Source of the DNA: Betaproteobacteria bacterium | GTDB lineage: Bacteria; Pseudomonadota; Gammaproteobacteria; Burkholderiales; Casimicrobiaceae | Assembly (NCBI GenBank): GCA_016717855.1 | Contig: JADKEV010000042.1 | Coordinates: forward strand, 1 to 43,929 | DNA: 43,929 nucleotides | Direction: 5' to 3' | Part shown: piece after piece, positions 19,501-28,038 of the stretch | Layout: the number at the start of each line of letters is the position of its first letter | Numbering within the stretch: the first letter of the stretch is position 1 | Notes under the pieces: model-generated | What the model was told of the DNA's origin: nothing | Database searches by the model: none | Seen by the model: the letters and a program-made list of their open reading frames with translations, nothing else | Program-made: the position numbers and the translations under genes

Positions 19501-21602
19501 GCGACATTGAGCACGCCAAGGTCGTCGATCGCGGCGAACACCTGCTTGAGAATGCCCTTGAGAATGGGCGCGAGCGTCGCCTGCAGGTTTCCGTACACGG
19601 AGCCGAACGGATCGCCCGAGGCGATGGTCTGCAGCACTGCCGACATGAACGCGACACCGAACACCCCGACCGCATTGACGCGGCCGATGAACCCGCCAAG
19701 CTGGTTGGCGACCGGGTCGGCGGTGACCGACGAGAGCAGCGTGAACCCGTACTCGACCAGCGCGCCGTGCGTGCCGTCCTCGAAGGTCGAGATGGTGTAG
19801 CCGGTGTTCGGGTCCGTCTCCAGCCAGCCGGTGACAGCCTTGCCGCCGACCATCACCGGCCCTCGTGGCGCGAGTACGGCCCGTCCGGCGCGGACCGCGG
19901 CGCGGATGCGCGCTTTCGCCTCGGGCGAGAGCGACAAGTCGTCGGCCAGGTCCGGATTCTCCGGCGTCACCGGGACGATGGACAACGGGTCCGTCGTGTT
20001 CTGCAGGATGGCGGCAATCGAGATGGCGGTCTCGCCGGTGACCTGGGAGAGCACGTCGCCCTCGAGGATCGATTCGGATATGCCGGCGACGCGGCCGAAA
20101 TTCTGCGCGTTGCGGAACGAGATGCCGGGCTTCTCGACCACGCGCTGCGCATTCCGGTGCACGTCGAGCGACCATGACAGCGCGGTTGCCGACGCGCGCG
20201 TGGCGGCGATCGTGATCCGCGGCGCGTTGAAATACGCCTTGACCAGCAGCCGGTCTGCGTTGCGATCGCTGGAGGCGTCGGCGGCGCCGGCGAATGTCGC
20301 CGCGAGCATTTCGTTGATCGCGATCGAGGTCGCGCGGCTGAGTGAAATCGCGCTCAGCGCGAGCGTGCGCTGCGCCGGCGTGTGCTGGTTCCACGGCGGC
20401 AACGCCTGGACCGCGGACTGGATCGCCGCCAGCTGCCCCTGCAACGATTCGAGGCGCGTCCTCCGGATCGTGAAGTCGTCGAGCGGCTGGCGCGCGCCCT
20501 GGATGCCCAGCGTGTACAGGTCCAGTTCCGTCAGCAGCGGACGCGCCAGCGACCCCTGGTCGACATTGACTGGTCCGCCCGACTGCCGCGCCGCGTAGCC
20601 GATGCGGTCGGCCAGCGTGCGCTGCGACGACGTGACCTGGCCGGCGCTGTCGGTGACGTCGATGTTCAGGAAGATCCCCGTGACCAGCACGTTGCCCTGG
20701 GGAAAGTTGGTGATGATCTCGGTGTAGTCGCTGCCGCGGATGACCTGGTAGTCGAGCGGGCTGGCCGTGCTGTCGCCCACCAGCAGGTACGGCGAATAGG
20801 TGTTGGTGATCGCGCCCAGCGCCAGCGCCGGCGGCGCGAACGAGTTGACGAAGTGGCCGACGGTCAGCGGGTGGTCGACGAGTTCGGCGGTCTCGAAGGT
20901 CTGGTCGAGCACCGTCGTGCTGCCGAGCCCCAGGCCGAAAGCCGCCGCCGCTTGCGTGAACGTCTCGGCGTCGACGCGCAGCCTGACCTTGTGCCGCAGC
21001 GGGGCCGGTATCGACGTGAACGTCTGCACGACGGCGGCGAAGGTCTGGCCGAGCGCCGCGCCCTCGAACGACGGATCCATCGCCGTGAACGGACCGGCGC
21101 CGGTGGGCGCGTACTCGACCCAGTAGTGGGTCTGCGCTTCGGTGTCCAGCGTGAAATCGCCGATCACATCGCGGATCGGCAGCGGATTGAAGCAGCCCAG
21201 CACGCGCAACGGATTCGCCAGCGAACGGGCAACCAGCGTCCGCGTATCGTTGGCCGCCAGCGTGCCCTGCGCATAGCGCGCGGAGAAACCCGCTGCGCGG
21301 AGCAACGCGATCGCGAGGCTGGCGCGATCGAGCGCATTGCCGGACATGCCGGCGAGCACGCCGCGCGCCCCGCGCAGGCTGCCCGCGTAGATGTCGATCC
21401 CGACCTGGTCGCGCAGGTAGTTGTGGATCTGCGCCGGACTCGAACCCAGCGTGGCGGCGAGCGCCTGCACGCGCGGGTCGGCGGGGTCCGCCGGATCGGC
21501 GAACGCCGCGGGCATCCAGAGACTCGCGCACAAGGCGACGGCGGCGAGACGCGCAAGGAAGCCGCACCGCGCCAGGCCATGCAGGTTCGAAATCAGACCC
21601 AT
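13512..21602 (-). CDS. Giant secreted multidomain protein (transglutaminase-like, Ig-like, LamG, dockerin-like)
   Basis: A predicted 2,696-residue protein starting at ATG 21602 (GGGGGA just upstream), with a signal peptide ending near MPAAFA. In order: (a) about 45-200, a transglutaminase-like fold with His in THYWVEY and Asp in TAMDPSF, but Ala where the nucleophilic Cys is expected (GNALDRASLAIALLRAAGF); (b) a long middle section of CARDB/Ig-like repeats rich in N-T-G-N-V-type turns; (c) about 1340-1740, a propeller-like stretch with repeated LLYV/VFDIAG/LLYALTE strands; (d) more Ig-like repeats; (e) about 2260-2347, a putative Ig (He_PIG) domain (GALPAGLALDAATGVLSGT); (f) about 2367-2574, a LamG-like concanavalin fold (VVSWWPGDGNGSD, TMQAWINPATC); (g) about 2582-2696, two dockerin-like calcium repeats (DVDADGQTDALSDG and DVDGNGESDALTDG, each followed by LMI-RYLF). 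It is probably a cell-surface or secreted adhesin or matrix protein. No sortase or autotransporter signal seen. Monocistronic. Confidence 0.8.
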   Translation of the reverse strand: MGLISNLHGLARCGFLARLAAVALCASLWMPAAFADPADPADPRVQALAATLGSSPAQIHNYLRDQVGIDIYAGSLRGARGVLAGMSGNALDRASLAIALLRAAGFSARYAQGTLAANDTRTLVARSLANPLRVLGCFNPLPIRDVIGDFTLDTEAQTHYWVEYAPTGAGPFTAMDPSFEGAALGQTFAAVVQTFTSIPAPLRHKVRLRVDAETFTQAAAAFGLGLGSTTVLDQTFETAELVDHPLTVGHFVNSFAPPALALGAITNTYSPYLLVGDSTASPLDYQVIRGSDYTEIITNFPQGNVLVTGIFLNIDVTDSAGQVTSSQRTLADRIGYAARQSGGPVNVDQGSLARPLLTELDLYTLGIQGARQPLDDFTIRRTRLESLQGQLAAIQSAVQALPPWNQHTPAQRTLALSAISLSRATSIAINEMLAATFAGAADASSDRNADRLLVKAYFNAPRITIAATRASATALSWSLDVHRNAQRVVEKPGISFRNAQNFGRVAGISESILEGDVLSQVTGETAISIAAILQNTTDPLSIVPVTPENPDLADDLSLSPEAKARIRAAVRAGRAVLAPRGPVMVGGKAVTGWLETDPNTGYTISTFEDGTHGALVEYGFTLLSSVTADPVANQLGGFIGRVNAVGVFGVAFMSAVLQTIASGDPFGSVYGNLQATLAPILKGILKQVFAAIDDLGVLNVAIKGRTSIVVLMVRGLKDGLQDLAKAFNAAGGDPPSPTTLFALPEPPLPAPQPPGMIPGVSVSLALDPVYTVDAFGAEFQSVYLAHITNTGPVADDFFVSPTGGGQGLNMLIPKPFLRIPAGATAEIHVCLSPDSGIGAGGLPANFTVKATSQSNNTITGSAPLEFHIPLAAALSMRVQPALQQALAGTAGSATLTLDSLGNVTTPVNLTATTSPGLNVTGIPPMLIMNTGESRSLPLGFTVAPGTPAGTTLAADIRADIGGAFPVVTQFGVTVTSAITHCLVRASMTATRTFRDGLGATLARLTIEVDRLALAPGDLDQKQTVLTLLDNLVLQLNAPFTQALAPVFAAARSALAAAATGAVGGVLNTLDAAFCDLDAALASAWANGFQLRLFPAVTTNLPTLPTKVDVTIYNETPAPRAFNLAVTGVPPGVTPVFNVTRVVVPPNYQTNGFASPLLNLTFTNTAGAAQAFTYEVIATPEDEPGVAKSATGQLTLKSEIVRIVHLDSAPAYGPAGTTIVPTARILNSTNRARTVYVQHTVKNRLGQAVTFPSPYVQLELAIGDNVVNLPLTAINTTGYASGTYTIEVWMIDASSVLIPGATATGSFFIGAPLAADIAATPPVVPSGNSTVGVALTLAHDLVPQPLITLRSAAPVTGTTTTSFAQSGSLLYVCQHNRVSIFSVGNPDAPALLGTFATGLLASDFANVTCQVSGGNLILGYDLDDPGQTDYRKLVVFDIAGGNATNPVQQNALPLDLGKRFGGPVTFSGTTGFMPTQLYFYNPFSFFIFEQRGNLLQLDFSTLTAPALTGELYHHFPLPSTDTNDPTAGGPNMQFQMALAGTTALLASTTSTTDPAVGVGRVNVVDTTALSTNCPGMVNPCITGTVDVPQARLLYGIARQGNAMVTVGDTQGFYDGRSGFVGNLVITAWDIATPAAPAIKSTLVTPLVHKETFACNPALHAANSGLVALTNNYYALSAFNPGSCQWVLALIDANDPLNLRVIPYDTGSPLKDVILDGALLYALTETSVLVYDYATIAGPALTAKVDVPTGSGVTLVPGSFNVAPDSIANFAGHDTYTWIQPTVSPLTWQANIAAMQPGSSRDVATGGRIEFTVPDIGSGTLLLGAAAVTASQIVSLAPATQLVLIGAPATVSVTLLNPTANPVTYALAVDGIPASWVKTLAPSVNVPANGQATTPLVLQSTVADGFGAFDFRVLATAGAVSGNATANFVNYNNPDYGGNQSPLVGSSTLVAAPNPAAGARNATTLINMHVTNTGNVAEQYDFFATVVPGGWDVTFDRNSFVVAPGAGADVIARVFVPAAQAPGSFDVTLQHNASFGFRASATIPVNVSGAGVQVGLTPGAGTPATPYSAIVTNRGTATDTFDLVALGSLGLAATLGNDVLTLPPGGSQAVGVALSGIGTFAVPGVSSFEVQAVSRASSAARARAVATVTVPVIKGVRASGEPQARIVPAGASVQQVYVLVRNTGNVEDQYAVAITGKTGPVTVDLTTPQGTVAQLVSPLLLPGFGAAAVPLTANISASGAATVTVRATSLSDGSVQSSTTITFAQSAPPLVITTPTPLPRGTLGIDYPPLAFQASGGGQPYGSWAIIAGALPAGLALDAATGVLSGTGTGAPGTSSFTVGMTDAFAAAATKAYTLDMDALACLAPAPGVVSWWPGDGNGSDIRGGNNGTLAGDATTVPGKVGQAFSFAGAGEVLVADANNLDLATAVTMQAWINPATCPHGYCAIVAKSDMLNGGRAYGMWLTGPGAAFPTQPGALHVEASGNGNAYAFTAGGAIPNNVWTHVAGVITAGGEIRIYINGQLQPVTSAGTPTLLANTAALRVGNSDPGLNANYTGLIDDVQIHGRALGADEIQAIHAADSHGQCKAIIDVDADGQTDALSDGLMILRYLFLLNGSAITNAAISPGAARNSTPGIEAYLGQIRGALDVDGNGESDALTDGLMIIRYLFGLRGAPLILNAVAPGAPRDNAPDIETYIESLR

Positions 21603-21755
21603 GAATCCCCCCGAACTCAAACGCCCGTTGCAGTCTAGCCCATGCCGCGCGCCGCGAACAGCGGCTGCCCGTTACAGCGGGATGTTGTGCAGTGCACCGG
21701 AATGGGGACCGGCCATGCGCGATCGCCGCCGTCGCGGCGCCTGATTGCACCCTTG

Positions 21756-21769
21756 TTGATTGCCATCAA
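21756..21769. promoter_or_regulatory. FNR/Anr-type binding site upstream of groEL
   Basis: TTGATTGCCATCAA is a perfect match to TTGAT-N4-ATCAA. A class II activator site would be centred 41.5 nt upstream of a start at about 21804. A -10-like TAACGT lies at 21792-21797, the right place for that start. The ATG of groEL is about 97 nt downstream. No convincing heat-shock (sigma-32) promoter is visible in the same gap. The rest of the 21603-21865 gap shows nothing else. Confidence 0.75.
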
Positions 21770-21865
21770 CACCTCCAGGTCCGCGCTGCCTTAACGTCAC
21801 TTGGTGAGGCGTGGGCACATGCGTTTCCCGCCCGCATTGCAGGCTTGATCCAGGGAGACCGTCAC

Positions 21866-23485
<1,620 letters not shown>

Positions 23486-23487
23486 GC

Positions 23488-24120
23488 ATGTCGTCGACAC
23501 TGCCGGAGCGAGCCCGGGCGCTCGAAGCGCCCGGCTCCCAGCGGCCGCAGACCAGGCGGCCCATGCAATTTCTGCGGGAGTTCCTGCGCCGGCCCAGGGA
23601 GATCGGCTCCGTCGTGCCGAGCTCGCGCTTCCTGGAAGAGCGGCTGGTCGACGTCTCCGGCGCGGCGCGCGCGCGGCTGGTCGTCGAATTCGGACCCGGC
23701 ACCGGCGGCACGACACGGGCTTTGCTGCGCGCCCTCCCCTTTGACGCGCGCCTGCTGGCCATCGAGCTCAACCCGAGTTTCGCCGCGGACCTCGAGGCCT
23801 TCGCGGACCCGCGCCTGGCCGTCCATCGCGGCAGCGCGCTGGATCTGCAGGACGCGCTGGCGCAGCGCAAACTGTCGGCGCCGGACGTCGTGATCTCGGG
23901 CATCCCGTTCTCGACCATGCCCGAGGACATCGGGCGCGCGATCCTGCGCGCGGTCTGGGCGGCGCTGCCGCCGGGCGGGCGCTTCGTCGCCTACCAGTTC
24001 CGCGACGCCGTCGGCGTGCTCGGGCGCGACATCCTCGGCCAGCCGGACGTGAGCCTGGCGTTGCTCAACGTGCCGCCGATGCGCGTCTATTGCTGGCGCA
24101 AGCCGGCGCCCAGGGCTTGA
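23488..24120 (+). CDS. PmtA-like phospholipid N-methyltransferase
   Basis: A 210-residue protein starting 2 nt after the groEL stop, so the two are translationally coupled. It has the SAM-binding loop VVEFGPGTGGTTRALL, an acidic motif (LAIELNPSF) and the segment VISGIPFSTMPEDI, which matches the sGLPF-type motif of bacterial phosphatidylethanolamine N-methyltransferases and their KsgA-like relatives. It also has an N-terminal FLREFLRRPREIGSVVPSS segment characteristic of this group. Likely a cytoplasmic, membrane-associated enzyme that methylates phospholipid head groups. Substrate is inferred from family resemblance. Its place between chaperone genes suggests a membrane-stress role. Confidence 0.8.
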   Translation: MSSTLPERARALEAPGSQRPQTRRPMQFLREFLRRPREIGSVVPSSRFLEERLVDVSGAARARLVVEFGPGTGGTTRALLRALPFDARLLAIELNPSFAADLEAFADPRLAVHRGSALDLQDALAQRKLSAPDVVISGIPFSTMPEDIGRAILRAVWAALPPGGRFVAYQFRDAVGVLGRDILGQPDVSLALLNVPPMRVYCWRKPAPRA

Positions 24121-24162
24121 TCGCCGGTCGGCGGTTCCGATTCCCGCAATGACCGCAACCCG

Positions 24163-24762
24163 ATGATGGAACGCTGCAGGATGCGCGTCGTCGCGCTGCT
24201 CTGCCTGGTGGTCAGCCTGGCCGGTTGCAAGGTCGACTCGATCAACCCGATTTCCGCCGCCGGCGACGCGCGGCCGGATGCGGCGCTATACGGCGTTTGG
24301 CAGCACAAGGCCAGGGGCGAGTTGACGTATGTGCACATCGGCCCGGAGTTCTCCCTGAGCGCTGGCAGCGCCGCCGCGGCGGCGAACAGGCGGACGAGAA
24401 TCGTGTTGATCGATCACAAGGCCAACGGGCTCACTGACGAGGCATATGTCGCGCACGGCTCGCGCATAGGGAAGCGGCGCTACCTGAACGTTCTCCAGGT
24501 CGAGGACGGCAAGCCGGCCGGGTACATCTTCGTGCAGTACGCGCTGATCGACGGCAACACCTTGCGCTTTTCGATGCTGGACGAGGAAGCGCTGAAAGCC
24601 GCCATCCGCGCTGGCCGGATCAAGGGGACGACGCGCGGACAGGGGCTGGCATCCGAGACCGCGATTACGGCCGAGTCGGCCGAGATAGCGGACTTCCTCG
24701 GACAGGATGGCGGGAAACTGTTCGCGAAGTCCCTCGTGCTCAAGCGCGTCCCGCGGCGCTGA
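24163..24762 (+). CDS. Predicted outer-membrane lipoprotein of unknown function
   Basis: A 199-residue protein with a type II signal peptide (VVALLCLVVSLAGC; lipidated Cys22 followed by Lys, compatible with outer-membrane sorting). After it comes a soluble domain with segments such as ALYGVWQHKARGELTYVHIG and RYLNVLQVEDGKPAGYIFVQY, which look beta-rich and lipocalin-like. I do not recognise a named family. The ATG at 24163 is the first of several; ATGs at 24166 and 24181 are alternatives and none has a strong ribosome site. It sits 42 nt after the PmtA-like gene within the chaperone cluster, so an envelope-stress role is a guess from context. Confidence 0.7.
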   Translation: MMERCRMRVVALLCLVVSLAGCKVDSINPISAAGDARPDAALYGVWQHKARGELTYVHIGPEFSLSAGSAAAAANRRTRIVLIDHKANGLTDEAYVAHGSRIGKRRYLNVLQVEDGKPAGYIFVQYALIDGNTLRFSMLDEEALKAAIRAGRIKGTTRGQGLASETAITAESAEIADFLGQDGGKLFAKSLVLKRVPRR

Positions 24763-24919
24763 AGCGATGTCGGCGCCTGGGCGGCCGCCAGGCCAATGCA
24801 CCGGCTTGCCGCCGGCCTTGAATCGCCCGCGCCTGCCCTGATATCAAGAACACGAGCGTCATTCCGGATCCGCGGGAAACCCCGCGGCCGGCGATTTTCA
24901 ATTGGGAAGCGGAACACCT

Positions 24920-25336
24920 ATGACAACGCGCAATCCGACAGACTGGATGTGGGCGCAGGCCTGCGACATGATCGACCAGGCCGAGCGCATGCACCGGCAG
25001 TTCTTCCGCCTGGCGGCGCCGAGCCAGGCACGGACAATATGGGAGCCGCCTGTGGACATCTTCGAGGACGACGCGGAGGTCGTCATCGTGGTCGCGCTGC
25101 CGGGCGTCGCCGCCGACTCGATCGTGGTGACGACGGAGTACGGCGAGATCATCGTCCGCGCCGAGGGCCGCCTGCCTTTCGCCGGCCCGCGCCGGATGGT
25201 GCGGCGGCTCGAGATTCCCTATGGCTACTTCGAGCGGCGCGTGCGCCTGCCCGAGGGGTCGGTCGCCGCCGCGACGCGCGAAATGCAGAACGGCTGCCTG
25301 ATCCTGCGGCTGCGCAAGACCGGAAGGACGGAATGA
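24920..25336 (+). CDS. Hsp20 / alpha-crystallin small heat-shock protein
   Basis: A 138-residue protein; I chose the ATG at 24920 over an in-frame TTG at 24902. The alpha-crystallin domain spans about residues 40-135 (EPPVDIFEDDAEVVIVVALPG, VRRLEIPYGYFERRVRLPEG, NGCLILRLRK). The canonical IXI tail is not evident; the protein ends KTGRTE soon after the domain. It holds unfolding proteins in an ATP-independent way. Its stop codon overlaps the lon ATG (ATGA), a tight coupling of a holdase with a protease. Confidence 0.9.
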   Translation: MTTRNPTDWMWAQACDMIDQAERMHRQFFRLAAPSQARTIWEPPVDIFEDDAEVVIVVALPGVAADSIVVTTEYGEIIVRAEGRLPFAGPRRMVRRLEIPYGYFERRVRLPEGSVAAATREMQNGCLILRLRKTGRTE

Positions 25337-27786
25337 CCATGAACAACCAGACCAGCAGCAGCGACACGCCAATCAGCGCCGACGCGGGCGTGGCGGCCGA
25401 AGCAGTCGCGGGGGCCGACGCACGCACGGGGGGCGAGGCCACGTCACGCCCGCTGCCCGACGATGTCCTGATCCTCCTGCCGGTGCGCAACATCGTGCTC
25501 TTCCCCGGCATGGTGATTCCCCTCGCGGTGGGGCGGGAGCGCTCGCGCGCGGCGGTGTACGAAGCCGCCCGGCTGCAGCGCCCGCTCGGCGTCCTGCTGC
25601 AAACCAGGCCCGAAGTGGACGAACCGCGCCCGACCGACATGCATGGCATCGGCACGATCGCCAACGTGCTGCGCTACATCACCGCTGCGGAAGGCACGCA
25701 TCACGCCATCTGCCAGGGCACCAAACGCTTCCGCGTGCTGCAATATCTGGAAGGCTATCCATTCCTGGCCGCGCGCGTGGAAGTCATCGAGGAAGCGAAG
25801 AGCACCGACGCCGACGTCGAGGGCCGCGCGCACAGCCTGCGGCAGCGCGCCGCCGAGATCCTGCAATTGCTGCCGCAGGTGCCCGAGGAAGTGGTGACCG
25901 CGCTGCAGAACGTCGATGGGCCCGCGCAGCTTGCCGACTTCATCGGCGGGCTGATGGACATCGGCCCCGAGGAAAAGCAGACGCTGCTGGAGACCCTGGA
26001 CCTGAAGGCGCGCCTGGACCATCTGCTCGCATTGCTGACGCACCGGATCGAGGTGCTGAAGGTCTCGCGCGACATCGCCGAACGGACCAAGGGTTCGATC
26101 GACGAGGGCAATCGCAAGCACTTGCTGCGCGAACAGATGCGCACAATCCAGAAGGAACTCGGCGAAGGCGACGAAGGCGCGGCGGAGATCGCCGAGCTGG
26201 AGCGCCTGATCACCGAGGCGAAGATGCCCGAGGAAGTCGACAAGCAGGCGCGCAAGGAATTGAAGCGCCTCGAGCGGATGCCGGAGGGCGCCGGCGAATA
26301 CTCGATGATCCGCACCTATCTCGACTGGCTGATCGAGCTGCCGTGGACCGCCGATGCCGGCGACGCGATCGACATTGCCGAAGCGCGCCGCATCCTGGAT
26401 GAGGATCACTACGGCCTCGACAAGATCAAGCGCCGCATCCTCGAGTACCTCGCGGTGAAGAAGCTCAATCCGTCGGGCAAGAGCCCGATCCTGTGCTTCG
26501 CCGGTCCGCCGGGCGTGGGCAAGACTTCGCTCGGCCAGAGCATCGCCCGCGCGACCGGTCGCAAGTTCGTCCGCCTTGCCCTGGGCGGGGTCCACGACGA
26601 AGCGGAGATCCGCGGCCACCGGCGCACGTACATCGGCGCGCTGCCCGGCAACATCATCCAGGGCCTGAAAAAGGCCGGCACGGGCAACTGCCTGATGATG
26701 CTCGACGAGATCGACAAGCTGGGCGCCGGCGGCTTCCACGGCGACCCGGCGTCGGCGCTGCTCGAAGTGCTCGATCCGGAGCAGAACGCGACGTTCCGCG
26801 ACACGTACCTGGCGGTGCCGTTCGACCTGTCCCGCGTCATGTTCATCTGCACCGCGAACGTGCTCGACACGATCCCGGGCCCGCTGCGCGACCGGATGGA
26901 GATCATCACGCTGCCCGGTTACACCGCGCAGGAGAAGCTGCAGATCGCCCGCCGCTACCTGGTCGCGCGCCAGCTCGAGGCGACCGGCCTGTCCGCGGAG
27001 CAGTGCGCGATCAGCGATGCCGCGCTGCTGGCGATCATCGAGGACTACACGCGCGAAGCGGGCGTGCGCAATCTCGAGCGCGAGATCGGCAACGTGTTCC
27101 GCAATGTCGCGGTGCGCATCGCCGAAGGCGGCGTGCAAACGGTCGCGACGGGGCCTGGCGAGCCTGCCGCGATCCTGGGCGCGCCGAAGTTCGAGGCCGA
27201 AGTCGCGATGCGCAGCGGCTTGTCCGGTGTCGCGACCGGACTCGCGTGGACTCCGGTGGGCGGCGACATCCTGTTCATCGAAGCCACGCGGATGCCCGGC
27301 CACGGCAAGCTGATCCTGACCGGACAGCTCGGCGAGGTGATGAAGGAAAGCGCGCAGGCCGCGCTCTCGCTGGTGAAGTCGCGCTCGGCGCAGCTTGGCA
27401 TCGATGACGCAATACTGGAGAAATCGGACATCCACGTCCACGTGCCCGCCGGCGCAACGCCCAAGGACGGCCCCAGCGCCGGGGTCGCGATGTTCGTCGC
27501 GCTGTCCTCGCTGCTGACGGGGCGGCTGGTGAAAAACGACGTCGCGATGACGGGCGAGATCAGCCTGCGCGGACTGGTGCTGCCGATCGGCGGGGTCAAG
27601 GAAAAGGTGCTGGCCGCGCTGCGCGCGGGGATCACGACGGTGCTGCTGCCGGGGCGCAACCGGCGCGACCTCGAGGACATCCCGGCCGAAGCGCGCGACA
27701 AGCTGAAGTTCGTGTTCGTCGACACCGTGGACGAGGCCGTCGCCGCGGCGCTCGCGCCGGCGCCGGTCGAGACGGCGCTGGCCTGA
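25333..27786 (+). CDS. lon: ATP-dependent protease Lon
   Basis: An 817-residue LonA-type protease whose ATG overlaps the hsp20 stop by 4 nt. It has an extra Ala/Ser-rich N-terminal extension of ~35 residues, then the LON substrate-binding domain (LILLPVRNIVLFPGMVIPL), a coiled region, and the AAA+ module with Walker A GPPGVGKTS (about 391) and Walker B CLMMLDEIDKL. The proteolytic domain has the catalytic Ser in PKDGPSAGVAM (about 716) and Lys in LPIGGVKEKVLAA (about 758). All catalytic residues are present. It degrades misfolded and regulatory proteins. The context with Hsp20 and GroEL and without clpX/clpP suggests an accessory, stress-induced copy rather than the housekeeping lon. Confidence 0.95.
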   Translation: MTMNNQTSSSDTPISADAGVAAEAVAGADARTGGEATSRPLPDDVLILLPVRNIVLFPGMVIPLAVGRERSRAAVYEAARLQRPLGVLLQTRPEVDEPRPTDMHGIGTIANVLRYITAAEGTHHAICQGTKRFRVLQYLEGYPFLAARVEVIEEAKSTDADVEGRAHSLRQRAAEILQLLPQVPEEVVTALQNVDGPAQLADFIGGLMDIGPEEKQTLLETLDLKARLDHLLALLTHRIEVLKVSRDIAERTKGSIDEGNRKHLLREQMRTIQKELGEGDEGAAEIAELERLITEAKMPEEVDKQARKELKRLERMPEGAGEYSMIRTYLDWLIELPWTADAGDAIDIAEARRILDEDHYGLDKIKRRILEYLAVKKLNPSGKSPILCFAGPPGVGKTSLGQSIARATGRKFVRLALGGVHDEAEIRGHRRTYIGALPGNIIQGLKKAGTGNCLMMLDEIDKLGAGGFHGDPASALLEVLDPEQNATFRDTYLAVPFDLSRVMFICTANVLDTIPGPLRDRMEIITLPGYTAQEKLQIARRYLVARQLEATGLSAEQCAISDAALLAIIEDYTREAGVRNLEREIGNVFRNVAVRIAEGGVQTVATGPGEPAAILGAPKFEAEVAMRSGLSGVATGLAWTPVGGDILFIEATRMPGHGKLILTGQLGEVMKESAQAALSLVKSRSAQLGIDDAILEKSDIHVHVPAGATPKDGPSAGVAMFVALSSLLTGRLVKNDVAMTGEISLRGLVLPIGGVKEKVLAALRAGITTVLLPGRNRRDLEDIPAEARDKLKFVFVDTVDEAVAAALAPAPVETALA

Positions 27787-27864
27787 ACGCAGCGGCCTCG
27801 CGCCGGGCCTGGCGCGTCCGCCCAGTCGCGGCGCGGCCGGCAGCCGGCGGGGCGCACGAGAGAG

Positions 27865-27893
27865 TTGACCTGCGGGCCCGAAACGCCAATACT
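27865..27893 (+). promoter_or_regulatory. Probable sigma-70 promoter of the bkd operon
   Basis: A -35 TTGACC (5/6) and a -10 AATACT (4/6) are separated by exactly 17 nt in the 248-nt gap after lon. It gives the bkd genes a start independent of the chaperone cluster. No bkdR (Lrp-type regulator) gene lies next to it, unlike in Pseudomonas. Confidence 0.6.
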
Positions 27894-27954
27894 CGGCCGA
27901 CGTGCCGGCCCCAGTGACCACGCGCACGACACGATCCTGCGCAGGAGCAATGCA

Positions 27955-28038
27955 ATGAACCCAAGCCAGCACAGCCGGCGGCATGCCGGGCATCCGCCCG
28001 GAGCGCTGCCGCAGCGCCCGCCACGGTGCAGGTCATGA
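27955..28038 (+). CDS. Possible 27-codon leader ORF overlapping bkdA1 start
   Basis: An ATG at 27955 has GCAGGAG about 8 nt upstream, the best ribosome site in this gap. The ORF ends with TGA at 28036-28038, overlapping the bkdA1 ATG at 28035 (ATGA), whereas bkdA1 itself has only a poor site. The peptide starts MNPSQHSRRH and contains two PP pairs (HPPG, RPPR). It has no run of Leu, Ile or Val, so classical branched-chain attenuation is unlikely; translational coupling is more plausible. Composition alone does not prove it is translated. Confidence 0.4.
   Translation: MNPSQHSRRHAGHPPGALPQRPPRCRS

Noticed and set aside
16290..20177. Very long open frames on the strand opposite the giant secreted protein
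   Set aside because: They are Arg/Gly/His-rich with no domain pattern or ribosome site, as expected for the antisense of GC-rich genes. The minus-strand frame has clear signal peptide and domain structure.
21750..21779. Heat-shock (sigma-32) promoter before groEL
   Set aside because: A CTTG-like -35 is present, but no CCCCAT-type -10 at the right distance; the FNR-type palindrome explains the sequence better.
27787..27864. Terminator after lon
   Set aside because: Several GC-rich self-complementary pieces exist but none forms a clean stem-loop with a T-run, so I do not claim one.
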